Shown: positions 18,591-30,113, counted from the stretch's first letter. The stretch is DNA of 64,000 nucleotides from Olsenella sp. An188 (GCF_002160255.1 NZ_NFKF01000001.1:496001-560000), one strand, 5' to 3'. The notes: a model not told the origin generated them from the letters alone. Numbers and translations: made by a program.

Positions 18591-20852
18591 CTAGAGGTGC
18601 CAGACGTCGCGGTTGTACTCGAGGATGGTGCGGTCGGACGAGAAGAACCCCGACTTGGCCACGTTCACGAGCATCTTCTTGCCCCACGCGCCGCGGTCCT
18701 CGTAGTCGGCGAGGCAGCGCTCCTTGCACCCCACGTAGTCGCGCGTGTCGAGAAGCGCCATGAAGTAGTCCTTTGCGACGAAGTCCCGGTAGACGCGGGT
18801 GAGGCACTCCGCGTCGCCGCACGCCAGGAGCTCCGGCGAGACGATGAAGTCCAGCACCTCGGCAAGCTCGGCGTCGCACCCCCAGACGTCCCAGGGGCGG
18901 TAGTCACCGCGGTCGTAGAGGCCGATAACGTCCTCGGAGGAGCGCCCGAAGAGGTAGATGTTCTCGCGTCCCACGAGCTCGGCGATCTCCACGTTGGCGC
19001 CGTCGAGGGTGCCGAGCGTCACGGCCCCGTTGGCCATGAACTTCATGTTGGAGGTCCCGCTCGCCTCCTTGGAGGCCAGCGAGATCTGCTCGGAGACGTC
19101 CGCCGCGGGGATGAGGCGCTCGGCGGCCGTGACGTTGTAGTTCTCCACGAAGGCGAGCCTCAGCCACGGCGCGACCTGCACGTCGGACGAGACGAGGCGG
19201 CCGAGCGCGAGCAAAAGCGCGATGGTGTCCTTGGCGAGCGTGTAGGCCGGGGCGGCCTTGGCCCCGAAGATCATCGTGACCGGGCGGCTGGGAACGTTTC
19301 CACGCTTGATCTGGAGGTACTTCCAGATGGCGTAGAGGGCGTTCATCTGCTGGCGCTTGTACTGGTGCATGCGCTTGACCTGCACGTCGAAGACCGAGTC
19401 GGGGTCAACCTCGATGCCCTGGCTCGAGCGCAGCCACTCGGCGAGCGCCGCCTTGTTGGCCCGCTTGACGTCGAGCAGGCCGCCCACGAAGGCGTCGTCG
19501 TCGCGCAGGTCGAGAAGCCCCTCGAGCTCGCGGGCGTCGCGCTTCCAGCCGTCCCCGATCGCGGAGCTCACGAGCTCGGCGAGCGGGCGGTCGCAGCCCA
19601 TGAGCCAGCGGCGGAACGTGACGCCGTTGGTCTTGTTGGTGAACTTGTGCGGGTAGAGCTCGGCGAAGGGGCGCATCTCCGAGGTCACGAGGATCTGGGT
19701 GTGCAGCGCCGCGACGCCGTTCACCGCGTGGCTGAGGTGCACGTCCATGTTGGCCATGTGCGCCACGTCGGACGCGTCGATCACGGCGACGGCATCGTCC
19801 GCGCAGCGCGTGCGCGCGAGCGCGTCGAGGCGTCGGACGATCGGGGCCACGCCGGGGGCCACGCGCTCGATCGTGCCCATCGGCCAGGTCTCGAGGGCCT
19901 CGGCGAGGATGGTGTGGTTGGTGTAGGCGCAGGAGCGCTCCACCACGCCCGCCGCCTCCTCGAAGCCCAGGCCGCGCTCCATGAGCAGGCGCACCATCTC
20001 GGGGATCACGAGCGAGGGGTGCGTGTCGTTGATGTGGATGGCGACGTGGCGGTCGAGCTCGGCCGGCTCGAACCCGCGCTCGGCGAGCTCGGCCAGGATG
20101 AGCTGGGCGCCGGCCGACACCATGAAGTACTGCTGGTAGAGACGCAGGAGCCTCCCCGCCTCGTCGGAGTCGTCGGGGTAGAGGAAGGAGGTCAGGCTGT
20201 GGCGCACGTCGCCCTTGTCGAAGTCGATGCCGCGCTCGGGCGCCGGCGCCGGGTCCTCCACGTCAAAGAGGTGCAGCCGGTTGACCGTGCCGTTCTCGTA
20301 GCCGGGGACCTCGATGTCGTACATCCTCGCCGTGAGCTCGCCAAAGCCGAAGGGCACCGAGAAGGCGCGGCCGGTGTCGAGCAGCCAGGACTCGGGCTCG
20401 ATCCAGGGGTTGGGCTCCTCGCGCTGCACGCCCGCGGAGAGGTCCTGGCGGAAGAGCCCGTAGTGGTAGTTGAGGCCAACGCCGTCGCCGGGCAGTCCGA
20501 GCGAGGCGATCGAGTCGAGGAAGCACGCGGCGAGCCGGCCCAGCCCGCCGTTGCCGAGCGAGGGCTCGGGCTCGCAGTCCTCGACCTCGGCCAGCGAGGT
20601 CCCGTGCGCGGCGAGAAACGCCTCGACCTCGTCCACGAGCCCCAGGTTGATGAGGTTGGCGCGCAGGAGCCGCCCGACGAGGAACTCGGCGGAGAAGTAG
20701 TAGAGCTTGCGCTCGCCGGTGGCCGGCCTCATCCCGAGCTCGATGTCGCGCGTGGCGCGCAGCAGGGCGCAGAAGAGCTCGGGGCCGCTCGCGTCGTCGG
20801 CGGTGGTCCCGAGGGAGGCGAGCGCCTCGACCACCCGGTCTTCGAAGTTCAT
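18591..20852 (-). CDS. glgP: Glycogen/maltodextrin phosphorylase
   Basis: 753 residues, slightly short for the family (about 750-840), as in maltodextrin phosphorylases. It releases glucose-1-phosphate from alpha-1,4-glucan ends. The pyridoxal-phosphate lysine lies in EASGTSNMKFMANGAVTLGT (about residue 604). NGGLGRLAACFLDSIASLGL and HINDTHPSL are also family hallmarks. It lies between malQ and the GH13 glucosidase, all on the same strand and about 50-65 bp apart, consistent with one operon. A near-copy (13 of 14) of the LacI operator found upstream of lacI lies inside this gene at 19289-19302. Confidence 0.95.
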   Translation of the reverse strand: MNFEDRVVEALASLGTTADDASGPELFCALLRATRDIELGMRPATGERKLYYFSAEFLVGRLLRANLINLGLVDEVEAFLAAHGTSLAEVEDCEPEPSLGNGGLGRLAACFLDSIASLGLPGDGVGLNYHYGLFRQDLSAGVQREEPNPWIEPESWLLDTGRAFSVPFGFGELTARMYDIEVPGYENGTVNRLHLFDVEDPAPAPERGIDFDKGDVRHSLTSFLYPDDSDEAGRLLRLYQQYFMVSAGAQLILAELAERGFEPAELDRHVAIHINDTHPSLVIPEMVRLLMERGLGFEEAAGVVERSCAYTNHTILAEALETWPMGTIERVAPGVAPIVRRLDALARTRCADDAVAVIDASDVAHMANMDVHLSHAVNGVAALHTQILVTSEMRPFAELYPHKFTNKTNGVTFRRWLMGCDRPLAELVSSAIGDGWKRDARELEGLLDLRDDDAFVGGLLDVKRANKAALAEWLRSSQGIEVDPDSVFDVQVKRMHQYKRQQMNALYAIWKYLQIKRGNVPSRPVTMIFGAKAAPAYTLAKDTIALLLALGRLVSSDVQVAPWLRLAFVENYNVTAAERLIPAADVSEQISLASKEASGTSNMKFMANGAVTLGTLDGANVEIAELVGRENIYLFGRSSEDVIGLYDRGDYRPWDVWGCDAELAEVLDFIVSPELLACGDAECLTRVYRDFVAKDYFMALLDTRDYVGCKERCLADYEDRGAWGKKMLVNVAKSGFFSSDRTILEYNRDVWHL

Positions 20853-20903
20853 GGCACACTCCTTCCTGCGCGCCCGGCACGGGCGCGCGACGGCCGTCCG
20901 TAC

Positions 20904-22424
20904 CTACTCGACGTCCTTCTCGCCGTCTTTGCCCGCGGCGGGAAGGCGGTGGTAGAGCTCCATCTGGCGGTGGATCCGCGCGGCGAGCTCGTGAGTGGCA
21001 AACCCCGGCTCGGCGCGCCAGCACCAGTTGCCCCCGCCCAGCGTGGAGGGGGTGTTGATGCGGGCCTCGCTGCCGAGCCCCAGGAGGTCCTGCATCTGGA
21101 CGACGGCGAGGTCGGCCGGGCTCGCCCAGATGCCGCGCATCATGCCCCAGCCCTCCCCCTCCGCCGGGTCGAGGTGCAGGTACTCGCGGGCGAGCGCGAC
21201 GTCGCCGGCGGGCGCGGTCTCGAGCCAGCCGAGCGCGGTGTCGTTGTCGTGGGTGCCGACGTAGGCCACCGAGCCCGTGGGGTAGGCGAAGGGCAGGTAG
21301 GCCTCGCCCGTGCCGTCGCGGCTGTCGAAGGCGAACTCCAGCACGCGCATCCCCGGGAAGCCCGAGTCGGCGAGGAGCTGGCGGACCGAGGGCGTGAGGT
21401 AGCCCAGGTCCTCGGCCACGATCGGGCACGGCCCGAGGCGCTGCTCGAGCACGCGGAACAGCTCGATGCCCGGGCCCTTGCGCCAGCGCCCGCCCGCCGC
21501 CGTGGAGGCGCCCGCCGGGATGGCGAAGTAGGAGTCGAACCCGCGGAAGTGGTCGATGCGCAGGACGTCGTAGAGGCGCAGCTGGAAGGAGATGCGGTCG
21601 CACCACCAGTCGTAGCCGTCCGCCTTCATGCGGTCCCAGGCAAAGAGCGGGTTGCCCCAGAGCTGGCCGATCTCGGAGAAGCTGTCGGGCGGGACGCCGG
21701 CGATCTCGCGCGGGCGCAGGCCCTCGTCGAGCTGGAACTGCTCGGAGCGCGACCACACGTCGGCCGAGTCGAGCGCCACGTAGAAGGGCAGGTCGCCCAT
21801 GATCTTCACGCCGGCGGTGCTCGCGTAGGCGTGGAGGCGGTCCCACTGCCTGAAGAAGAGGCACTGCACGCCCTTCCAGAACAGGACCTCGTCGGCGAGC
21901 TCGGCGCGGGCCTCACGGAGCGCCTCGGGGAGCCTCAGGCGAAGGGGCTGCCCCCAGCCGCCCCACGACGCCCCGCCGTGGCTCTGCTTGAGCGCCATGA
22001 ACAGGGCGTAGTCCTCGAGCCAGGAGCGCTCGCTCGCGCAGAAGCGCTCGAGCTCGGCGGCGTAGTCGCGCGCCAGGCGACGCACGGCGAGTCGCAGGAC
22101 GTCCAGGCGCTCGCGGTAGAGGGCGCCGTAGTCCACGCGCGTGGGGTCGTCGCCCCAGGGGCGCGACGCGTACTCCTCGGGCTCGAGGAGGCCCTCGGCG
22201 GCCAGGTCGTCGAGGTCGATGAGGTAGGGGTTGCCCGCGAAGGTGGAGAAGGACTGGTACGGCGAGTCCCCGTAGCTCGTGGGGACGATCGGCAGGACCT
22301 GCCAGACGCACACGCCCGCGCGCACGAGGAAGTCGACGAACGAGCGCGCCGCGCCGCCCATGGTGCCCACGCCCCAGGGCGAGGGCAGCGAGGTGATGGG
22401 CATCAGGATGCCGGCACTTCTCAT
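20904..22424 (-). CDS. malQ: 4-alpha-glucanotransferase
   Basis: 506 residues from the ATG at 22424, behind AAGGACC. It disproportionates maltodextrins so that phosphorylase can use them. Family marks are SAGILMPITSLPSPWGVGTM at the N-terminus, LRIDHFRGFDSYFAIPAG around the catalytic Asp, and VAEDLGYLTPSVRQL with the catalytic Glu. THDNDTALGW supplies the late conserved Asp. No signal peptide. It starts 49 bp after the LacI-type regulator and precedes glgP by 51 bp. Length and motifs are complete. Confidence 0.95.
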   Translation of the reverse strand: MRSAGILMPITSLPSPWGVGTMGGAARSFVDFLVRAGVCVWQVLPIVPTSYGDSPYQSFSTFAGNPYLIDLDDLAAEGLLEPEEYASRPWGDDPTRVDYGALYRERLDVLRLAVRRLARDYAAELERFCASERSWLEDYALFMALKQSHGGASWGGWGQPLRLRLPEALREARAELADEVLFWKGVQCLFFRQWDRLHAYASTAGVKIMGDLPFYVALDSADVWSRSEQFQLDEGLRPREIAGVPPDSFSEIGQLWGNPLFAWDRMKADGYDWWCDRISFQLRLYDVLRIDHFRGFDSYFAIPAGASTAAGGRWRKGPGIELFRVLEQRLGPCPIVAEDLGYLTPSVRQLLADSGFPGMRVLEFAFDSRDGTGEAYLPFAYPTGSVAYVGTHDNDTALGWLETAPAGDVALAREYLHLDPAEGEGWGMMRGIWASPADLAVVQMQDLLGLGSEARINTPSTLGGGNWCWRAEPGFATHELAARIHRQMELYHRLPAAGKDGEKDVE

Positions 22425-22473
22425 GTGGTCCTTCTTTCTCTTGTCTGTCCGCGGGGCGCGCGGGCCGAGGGGG

Positions 22474-23478
22474 CTAGATGGTACGGACGCTCTCGCGCTC
22501 GACGAGCTCGAAGGGGACGACCTCGTGGGTCGCGGGCGCGCCCTCACGCATAGCGGCGAGCAGGGCGTGCGCGCTCCTGTCGGCGAGCAGGCTCGCGCCC
22601 TGGCGCACGGTGGTGATCCTTGGCACGGAGAACTGCGAGAGCGACGTGTCGTCAAAGCCCACGAGCGAGAGGTCGCCCGGGACGGAGAGCCCCTCGTCGG
22701 CCGCGGCGCGCAGGGCGCCGAAGGCGATGGCGTCGCCGAGCGCGAAGACGGCGGTGAGGTCGGAGGCGCGCGCGATCAGGCGGCGGGCCGCCTCGTAGCC
22801 CGAGGACTCGAGGAAGGGGCACGGCTCGTAGTCGCGCTCGAGGTCGAGCTCCACCCCGCGCTCGCGCAGGGCGCGCTCGGCGCCGCGCAGGCGCTCGGAG
22901 CTGATGCCGTTGCTGGCGCGGTTGCCGCCGAGGACGCCGATGCGCCGGTGACCGTGCTCCCAGAGGTGCTCCACGACGCGCGCGGCGGCGGACTCGTTGT
23001 CTATGGTCACGCTCGAGAGGTTGGGAAAGCCCAGCTCGGCGGCTGAGTTCGTCACCAGGACGCAGGGCACCTCGATCTCGTGGAAGGACTCGGCGAAGTA
23101 GCGCGGCTCGCCGCCGAGGAAGACCATCCCCTTGGGGTGGCGCGCCTGCTGGTAGTCGATCGCGGCGCGGACCTCGAGCGCGTCGTCGTCGAGGTAGGTC
23201 ACGACGACGTCCTCGCCGGCCTCGGCGAGCCTCGCCTGGAGGGGCCCGAGGATGTCGTCGAAGAGGCGGTTGCCCACGCCCATCACGAAGGCCGCGACGG
23301 AGGTCTGCGCGCGCATCTTGAGATAGCGCGCGTTGGAGTTGGGCTCGTAGCCGCACTCCTCCATCACCGCGAGGATGCGCTTGCGCGCGCGGTCGCTCAC
23401 GTTGGGCTGCCCGTTGATCACGCGGGAGACGGTTCCGACGCCGTACCCGGAGCGCGTCGCGATGTCGCGGATGTCCAT
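22474..23478 (-). CDS. LacI family transcriptional repressor of the maltodextrin operon
   Basis: 334 residues. The N-terminal helix-turn-helix is ATRSGYGVGTVSRVINGQP with the hinge helix NVSDRARKRILAVMEECGYE. The C-terminal ligand domain is of the periplasmic-binding type, with FALGDAIAFGALRAA and SLVGFDDTSL. It is the first gene of the lacI-malQ-glgP-GH13 run. Two identical palindromes upstream (23544-23557 and 23602-23615) match the usual LacI/CcpA/MalR half-site style, so autoregulation of the whole operon is likely. A MalR-like role is inferred from neighbours; the inducer is unknown. Confidence 0.93.
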   Translation of the reverse strand: MDIRDIATRSGYGVGTVSRVINGQPNVSDRARKRILAVMEECGYEPNSNARYLKMRAQTSVAAFVMGVGNRLFDDILGPLQARLAEAGEDVVVTYLDDDALEVRAAIDYQQARHPKGMVFLGGEPRYFAESFHEIEVPCVLVTNSAAELGFPNLSSVTIDNESAAARVVEHLWEHGHRRIGVLGGNRASNGISSERLRGAERALRERGVELDLERDYEPCPFLESSGYEAARRLIARASDLTAVFALGDAIAFGALRAAADEGLSVPGDLSLVGFDDTSLSQFSVPRITTVRQGASLLADRSAHALLAAMREGAPATHEVVPFELVERESVRTI

Positions 23479-23543
23479 GTGCGCCTCGCTTTCGTGTGGG
23501 TCCTATCTCGTCCGACGCCTGAGACGACGGTGGTCTTCCGTAG

Positions 23544-23615
23544 TGGAAACGTTTCCAAGAAGGGGAGGAGAACCAGGAGGGGAGAGCTTGGGACTGGTTG
23601 TTGGAAACGTTTCCA
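23544..23615. promoter_or_regulatory. Two identical LacI-type operators
   Basis: TGGAAACGTTTCCA, a perfect 14-bp palindrome, occurs at 23544-23557 and again at 23602-23615, 58 bp apart. The nearer copy is 66 bp upstream of the lacI start. Spacing near a whole number of helical turns would allow looping by a LacI dimer pair. Confidence 0.85.
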
Positions 23616-23796
23616 GAACGTTGGCATGGAGTATAGCGCGCCTCTCGCCACCGGGCGAGAAGAACCGCAAATTGCCGTCCGCCAGACGTGGACTACCGCT
23701 CGCCGGAGCGGGGCGCGACCCGGACCTGGCCCGGGCCCTACCCCGGCCTGGGTCCGCTCCGGCTTGGCCCCAACCCCGACCTGGCCCCAACCCGCT

Positions 23797-24061
23797 GCTT
23801 AACTTTTCCGGGTTATGGCAATCGCCGCCCGTTTCATGCTTAGGAATCCGGGGTTGTGTGGGGAACGCGTCCGCCACACGGCACACCTGGCGAGAAGAAC
23901 CCCAGCTCAGCGACACGCCCGAGGTTCTTCTCGCCCTGCCGGGACGCCCCGATGCTGCCATAACCCCGAAATCCTAAGCAACCGCGCGACCCGCGCTGCC
24001 ATAACCCCATTTCTTTAAGCGGCCACGCGTCCCATATTGCCATAACCCCGCATTGCTAAGC
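23797..24061. repeat. Repeat family A, cluster 2 (five copies) with internal 13-bp hairpin
   Basis: Forward copies of the GCTTAG...TTATGGCA unit are at 23797-23820 and about 23838-23857. Inverted copies are at 23956-23979, 23997-24020 and 24038-24061. The core between orientations is a perfect inverted repeat, GGCGAGAAGAACC (23889-23901) and GGTTCTTCTCGCC (23923-23935). The 5' part of this 760-bp gap (23660-23795) holds a run of short CCCCGACCTGGCC-like repeats. The 3' part (24062-24238) has further GAGAAG motifs and the ribosome site of the PHP gene. No gene is supported. Confidence 0.85.
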
Positions 24062-24238
24062 GGCCGGGAGTCGCGACCGGGCGAGAGGATCGCCCAAGCA
24101 GCCGGGAGCCGCGGCCGGGCGAGAGGTTCTTCTCGGCGCGAGGGCATGGGAGCGGGCGCGGCCGAGAAGAACGTCCGGCTTTGGCCCGCGGGCCCCTATG
24201 GGGCGCTACCCTTGGGCCAGCCGCGAGAAGGGACCGAC

Positions 24239-25087
24239 ATGCTGGCAGACTATCACGTCCACTCCGGGTTCTCGGACGACTCGAGCTACCCGCTCAGGCA
24301 GGTGGCGCTCGACGCCGAGCGCCTCAACCTCGACGAGGTGTGCTTCACCGAGCACGTCGACTACGGCGTCAAGCCCGAGTGGAACCAGCCCGACACGGCG
24401 CGCTTCGAGGACGGGAGGCCGGTCACGAACTGCCCCTACATCCCCTACCTCGACGAGCTCGGGCGCGTGCGCGACGAGCTGGAGGGGCGCGTGACGGTCC
24501 GTGCCGGGCTCGAGCTGGGCGTCCAGACCACGACGATCCGGGAGAACCACGCCCTGGCGTGCTGCCTCGGCGACAGGCTCGACTTCGTGATCTGCTCGGT
24601 CCACCAGGTGGGTGACCTCGAGTTCTGGAACGGGGCCTTCCAGGAGGGGCGCACGCAGGAGGAGATTCACCGCGCGTACTACGAGGAGCTGCTCGGCGTC
24701 GTGGAGTGCTTCCGTGACTACAGCGTCCTCGGGCACCTCGACCTCATCCGGCGCTACGACCCCTTTGCGCGCGAGACGGGCCCCTACCCCTTCGGGCGCG
24801 TGCGCGACCTCGTGGCGGAGATCCTGCGCCGCGTGATCGAGGACGGCAAGGGCATCGAGGTCAACACGTCCGGGATTCGCTACGGCCTCGGGGACTTCCA
24901 GCCCGCCCGCGAGGTGCTCGAGCTCTACCGCGACCTCGGGGGCACGGTGGTGACGGTGGGGTCGGACTCCCACAGGCCCGAGCACCTGGGATCCTACCTG
25001 CGGCGAGCCTACCGCGAGCTCGAGGGGCTGGGGTTTGCGGGGGTCTGGACGTTCAGCCGCGGCGCGGGCACGCTCGTCCGGTTCTAG
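24239..25087 (+). CDS. PHP-domain phosphatase, histidinol-phosphatase (HisJ/HisK) family
   Basis: 282 residues; the ATG at 24239 follows GAGAAGGGACC. PHP metal-ligand motifs are visible: DYHVHSGFSDD (about 4-14), FTEHVD (about 36-41), ENHALACCL, ICSVHQ and, at the end, SDSHRPEHLG. Members dephosphorylate histidinol phosphate, the eighth step of histidine synthesis, but the fold is also used by other phosphoesterases. No other his gene is in the window, so the substrate is not certain. It stands alone, flanked by repeat cluster A2 and a convergent RpiR remnant. Confidence 0.85.
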   Translation: MLADYHVHSGFSDDSSYPLRQVALDAERLNLDEVCFTEHVDYGVKPEWNQPDTARFEDGRPVTNCPYIPYLDELGRVRDELEGRVTVRAGLELGVQTTTIRENHALACCLGDRLDFVICSVHQVGDLEFWNGAFQEGRTQEEIHRAYYEELLGVVECFRDYSVLGHLDLIRRYDPFARETGPYPFGRVRDLVAEILRRVIEDGKGIEVNTSGIRYGLGDFQPAREVLELYRDLGGTVVTVGSDSHRPEHLGSYLRRAYRELEGLGFAGVWTFSRGAGTLVRF

Positions 25088-25109
25088 GGGGGCGCCGGGC
25101 GGCCGGGCG

Positions 25110-25520
25110 CTACCGTCCGCTGCCGGAGCAGCCGCCGAGCGCGACGATCCCCTCGTAGTAGGCGAGCCGGCGCGCGAGGTTGGCGTCGAAGTCCTCCACG
25201 AAGCAGCGGGCGAAGAGGGCGTCGAGCACGAAGAGCAGCGAGAGGCCCGTGGCGAACGGGGAGACCTTGCGCGCGTGGTCCTCCTGGGGCGAGAGCGCGA
25301 GCTTGACCGTGGCGAACTCGTCGAGCGGGGTGGGCTCGGCGGAGGCCACGAGCACGACCGGCACGCCGCGCTCCGCGAGCGAGCGGGCGGCGGGGCGGGC
25401 GAGCTGCTTGGCGCCCTCGCCGAGGCAGCGCTCGGGACCCGCAAGGATGACGTCGGCGAGCGAGCGCTCGGACTCGGTGAGGCCGTCGCGCTCGAGGCGC
25501 AGCCGGGTGAGGACGTTCAC
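25110..25520 (-). pseudogene. RpiR-family regulator with large internal deletion
   Basis: 136 residues remain of a family that is normally about 280. Residues 1-41 match the start of the RpiR helix-turn-helix domain (DGLTESERSLADVILAGPER). From residue 45 the sequence matches the second half of the SIS sugar-phosphate domain (RSLAERGVPVVLVASAEPTP, then a C-terminal helix with LLFVLDALFARCFVEDFDAN). The recognition helix and first half of SIS are missing, yet the reading frame stays open. The GTG start at 25520 is only 9 bp after ligA. It is probably non-functional as a repressor, though a dimerising fragment could still be made. Confidence 0.75.
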
Positions 25521-25528
25521 GGTCGCCC

Positions 25529-27936
<2,408 letters not shown>

Positions 27937-27949
27937 GCGCACCCCCCCG

Positions 27950-29416
27950 CTACGCCAGCGGCAGGCGCAGCGTGGCGACGGCGCCACCCGCCGGGGCGTT
28001 GGAGAGCTCGAGGGAGCCGCCGTGCGCGCGGGCGACCTCGTCGGCGATGGCGAGCCCGAGGCCGTAGTGCCCCCGCGCGCCGCCGCGGGAGACGTCGCCG
28101 CGCCAGAGCCGCTCGCGGGCGTGCTCGAGCGCCGCCGGCGAGAAGCCCGGCCCGTCGTCGCCCACGGCAACCACCAGCGCGCCGCCCTCCTCGCGAAGCG
28201 CGAGGGTGACGCGGCCCGCGGCGTGGTCGCAGGCGTTGCCCACGAGGTTGGAGACCGCGCGCTCGACCGCCGCGACGTCGGCGAGAAGAACCGCGCCCTC
28301 GGTCACGTCCCGCTCGACCGCAAGCGAGACGTCCCGGGCCGCGGCCAGCCTCCCGGCCGAGTCCGCAAGCCGCGCCGCGAGGTCGCGCGCGCCGGTACGG
28401 AGGCGCCGCACCTCACCCGCCTCGCCGTGCGAGGCCTCCACGAGCAGGCCCACGTAGCCGTCGAGCTGGGCCGCGCCCTCGGCGACGGCACGGGCGGACT
28501 CGGCAAGCCCCTCCCCCGCCGCACCGAGCTCGGCGGCCTCCTCGGACAGAAGGTCGGCGTTGGCGCGCACCACCGTGAGCGGCGTCTTGAGGTCGTGCGC
28601 GAGCGAGGCCACCTGCTCGCGGGCCGCGCGCTCGGAGCGCCAGCGCGCCTCGAGTGACTCGGCGAGCGAGGCGCGCATCCGCTCCATGGCGGAAAGCACG
28701 TCGTCGACCTCGCGCACGTTGCTCCCCTCCACCGCAAAGTCCAGCTCCTCGCGCGCAATCCGCTCGGCCGCCTCGGTGAGCGGGGCCATCTTGCGAGAGA
28801 TCACGCGGGCGGCGCGGCGCGCCACCAGCGCCACGGCGCCCACGCTGAGCGCGCAGCCCGCAACGAGCATGAGGTCCTGCGGGTTGGGCAGGGCGTCGCG
28901 CAGGCCGCGCGTGACGTACTGGGGCATGTACGTGCTCGTGAGCACGCACACGCTGCCGTCCTCCAGCGCAAACACGGAGTAGGTGGTGCCGTCGCGACCG
29001 ATGGAGCGCACCTCGTCCGTGGCCGCGAGCGAGCCCTCGCCACCCAGCTCCTCGACGGCGTCGATCGCCGCCACGACGCCGTGCTCGTCGCCGTCCGTGG
29101 CGATGAGGCTGCCGTCGTCCAGCCAGACGTAGCGGTAGGCGGCCGGCACCAGGCCGTCGTCGACGCGGCCCGCCTCGCGCACGGCGGCGGCCACCTCGTC
29201 GTCGTGCGATGGGCCGTAGTTGGCCGGGTAGACGAGCCCCGCGTTCATGGTCATCGAGAAGGCCGTGAACGCCACCACCCACACAAAGGCGAGGGCGACG
29301 ATCACATAGGCGAAGTAGCGCGCGATGACGAGGGAGAGCGGGGTGGCGCGGCGCCGCTGCGCGCTTCCGGTCCGCGGGCCGAGGTTCTTCTCGCCCCTCT
29401 GCGCTAGGCCTGCCAC
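27950..29416 (-). CDS. Sensor histidine kinase
   Basis: 488 residues. A first membrane helix (about 29-52, VIARYFAYVIVALAFVWVVA), an extracytoplasmic domain of about 130 residues and a second helix (about 187-206) are followed by a HAMP-like linker. The HisKA box is SLAHDLKTPLTVV with the phosphorylated His near 272. The ATPase domain has the N box NLVGNACDHA and the G box GDDGPGFSP. Its start overlaps the response-regulator stop by 13 bp, so the pair is coupled. The N-terminus contains RGEKNLGP, encoded by the recurring GGCGAGAAGAAC motif. The nearby LanFEG-type transporter suggests that it senses an antimicrobial peptide. Confidence 0.93.
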   Translation of the reverse strand: MAGLAQRGEKNLGPRTGSAQRRRATPLSLVIARYFAYVIVALAFVWVVAFTAFSMTMNAGLVYPANYGPSHDDEVAAAVREAGRVDDGLVPAAYRYVWLDDGSLIATDGDEHGVVAAIDAVEELGGEGSLAATDEVRSIGRDGTTYSVFALEDGSVCVLTSTYMPQYVTRGLRDALPNPQDLMLVAGCALSVGAVALVARRAARVISRKMAPLTEAAERIAREELDFAVEGSNVREVDDVLSAMERMRASLAESLEARWRSERAAREQVASLAHDLKTPLTVVRANADLLSEEAAELGAAGEGLAESARAVAEGAAQLDGYVGLLVEASHGEAGEVRRLRTGARDLAARLADSAGRLAAARDVSLAVERDVTEGAVLLADVAAVERAVSNLVGNACDHAAGRVTLALREEGGALVVAVGDDGPGFSPAALEHARERLWRGDVSRGGARGHYGLGLAIADEVARAHGGSLELSNAPAGGAVATLRLPLA

Positions 29417-30066
29417 TTGTACCCCATCCCCCAGACGGTGGCTATCGGGTCGGCGCCCGCCGCGGCGAGCTTCCGCCGCGCGCGGCTCACGTGCATGGAG
29501 ATGGCGGCGTCGTCCGCGGCGCTGCCCCAGCCGAGCACCGACTCGCGGATCTGCTCGCGGCTGAAGACCTGGCCGGGGTGGCGCGCGAGGAACTCGCAGA
29601 TCTCGTACTCGGTGGGCGTGAGCGGCACGACCTCGCCCGAGACGCTGACCTCGCAGGAGGTGAGGCTGACCCGCACCGCGCCGAAGTCGAGGGCGTGGGT
29701 GCGCTCGCGGCGCTCGCGGCGCAGGTGCGCGGCCACCTTGGCGCGCAGCTCGGCGGCCCCGAAGGGCTTGCGCACGTAGTCGTCCGCGCCGAGGCCGTAG
29801 CCGGTCACGGCGTCGTCCTCGGCCACGCGCGCGGTCAGGAAGACGATTGGGCCGTCGAAGCGCGGGCGAATCCCGCGAACCAGCTCGAAGCCGTCGGCGC
29901 CCGGCATCATGACGTCGCAGAGCACGAGGTCAAAGCCGTCGAGGTCGAGGTCGGGCACCAGAGCAGGGTCGTCGACGCACGTGAGCTCGTGGCCGTCGCG
30001 CGCGAGGATGCGCGCGAGCACGTCAAGGATGGCCCGCTCGTCGTCTATGGCCAGGATGTGCGCCGT
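29404..30066 (-). CDS. OmpR/PhoB-family response regulator with no standard start codon
   Basis: About 220 residues. The receiver domain has HILAIDDE, the phospho-acceptor Asp in LVLCDVMMPGADG and the conserved Lys in DDYVRKPFG. The C-terminal winged helix contains LTPTEYEICEFLARHPGQVF and VWGMGYKW. The frame is open back to a stop near 30130, but no ATG, GTG or TTG precedes the essential IDDE motif. The first standard start (GTG, 30021) would delete it. The best fit is ACG at 30066, nine bases after AAAGGGGG. Either translation starts at ACG or another rare codon, or the base has mutated. Direct repeats at 30114-30139 upstream are its likely target. Confidence 0.85.
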   Translation of the reverse strand, partial: TAHILAIDDERAILDVLARILARDGHELTCVDDPALVPDLDLDGFDLVLCDVMMPGADGFELVRGIRPRFDGPIVFLTARVAEDDAVTGYGLGADDYVRKPFGAAELRAKVAAHLRRERRERTHALDFGAVRVSLTSCEVSVSGEVVPLTPTEYEICEFLARHPGQVFSREQIRESVLGWGSAADDAAISMHVSRARRKLAAAGADPIATVWGMGYKWQA

Positions 30067-30113
30067 TTTTCTCGCCCCCTTTGGTTGGCTGCCTTCATTG
30101 TGCGGGTCAATTC

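Noticed and set aside
17484-22553. Plus-strand open frame of 1689 codons
   Set aside because: Antisense shadow of the GH13, glgP and malQ genes, caused by high third-position GC; no recognisable domain.
23544-23615. CcpA cre sites for global carbon control
   Set aside because: The style fits, but two identical copies directly before a lacI-type gene point to that regulator; CcpA itself is not seen and is not typical of this class.
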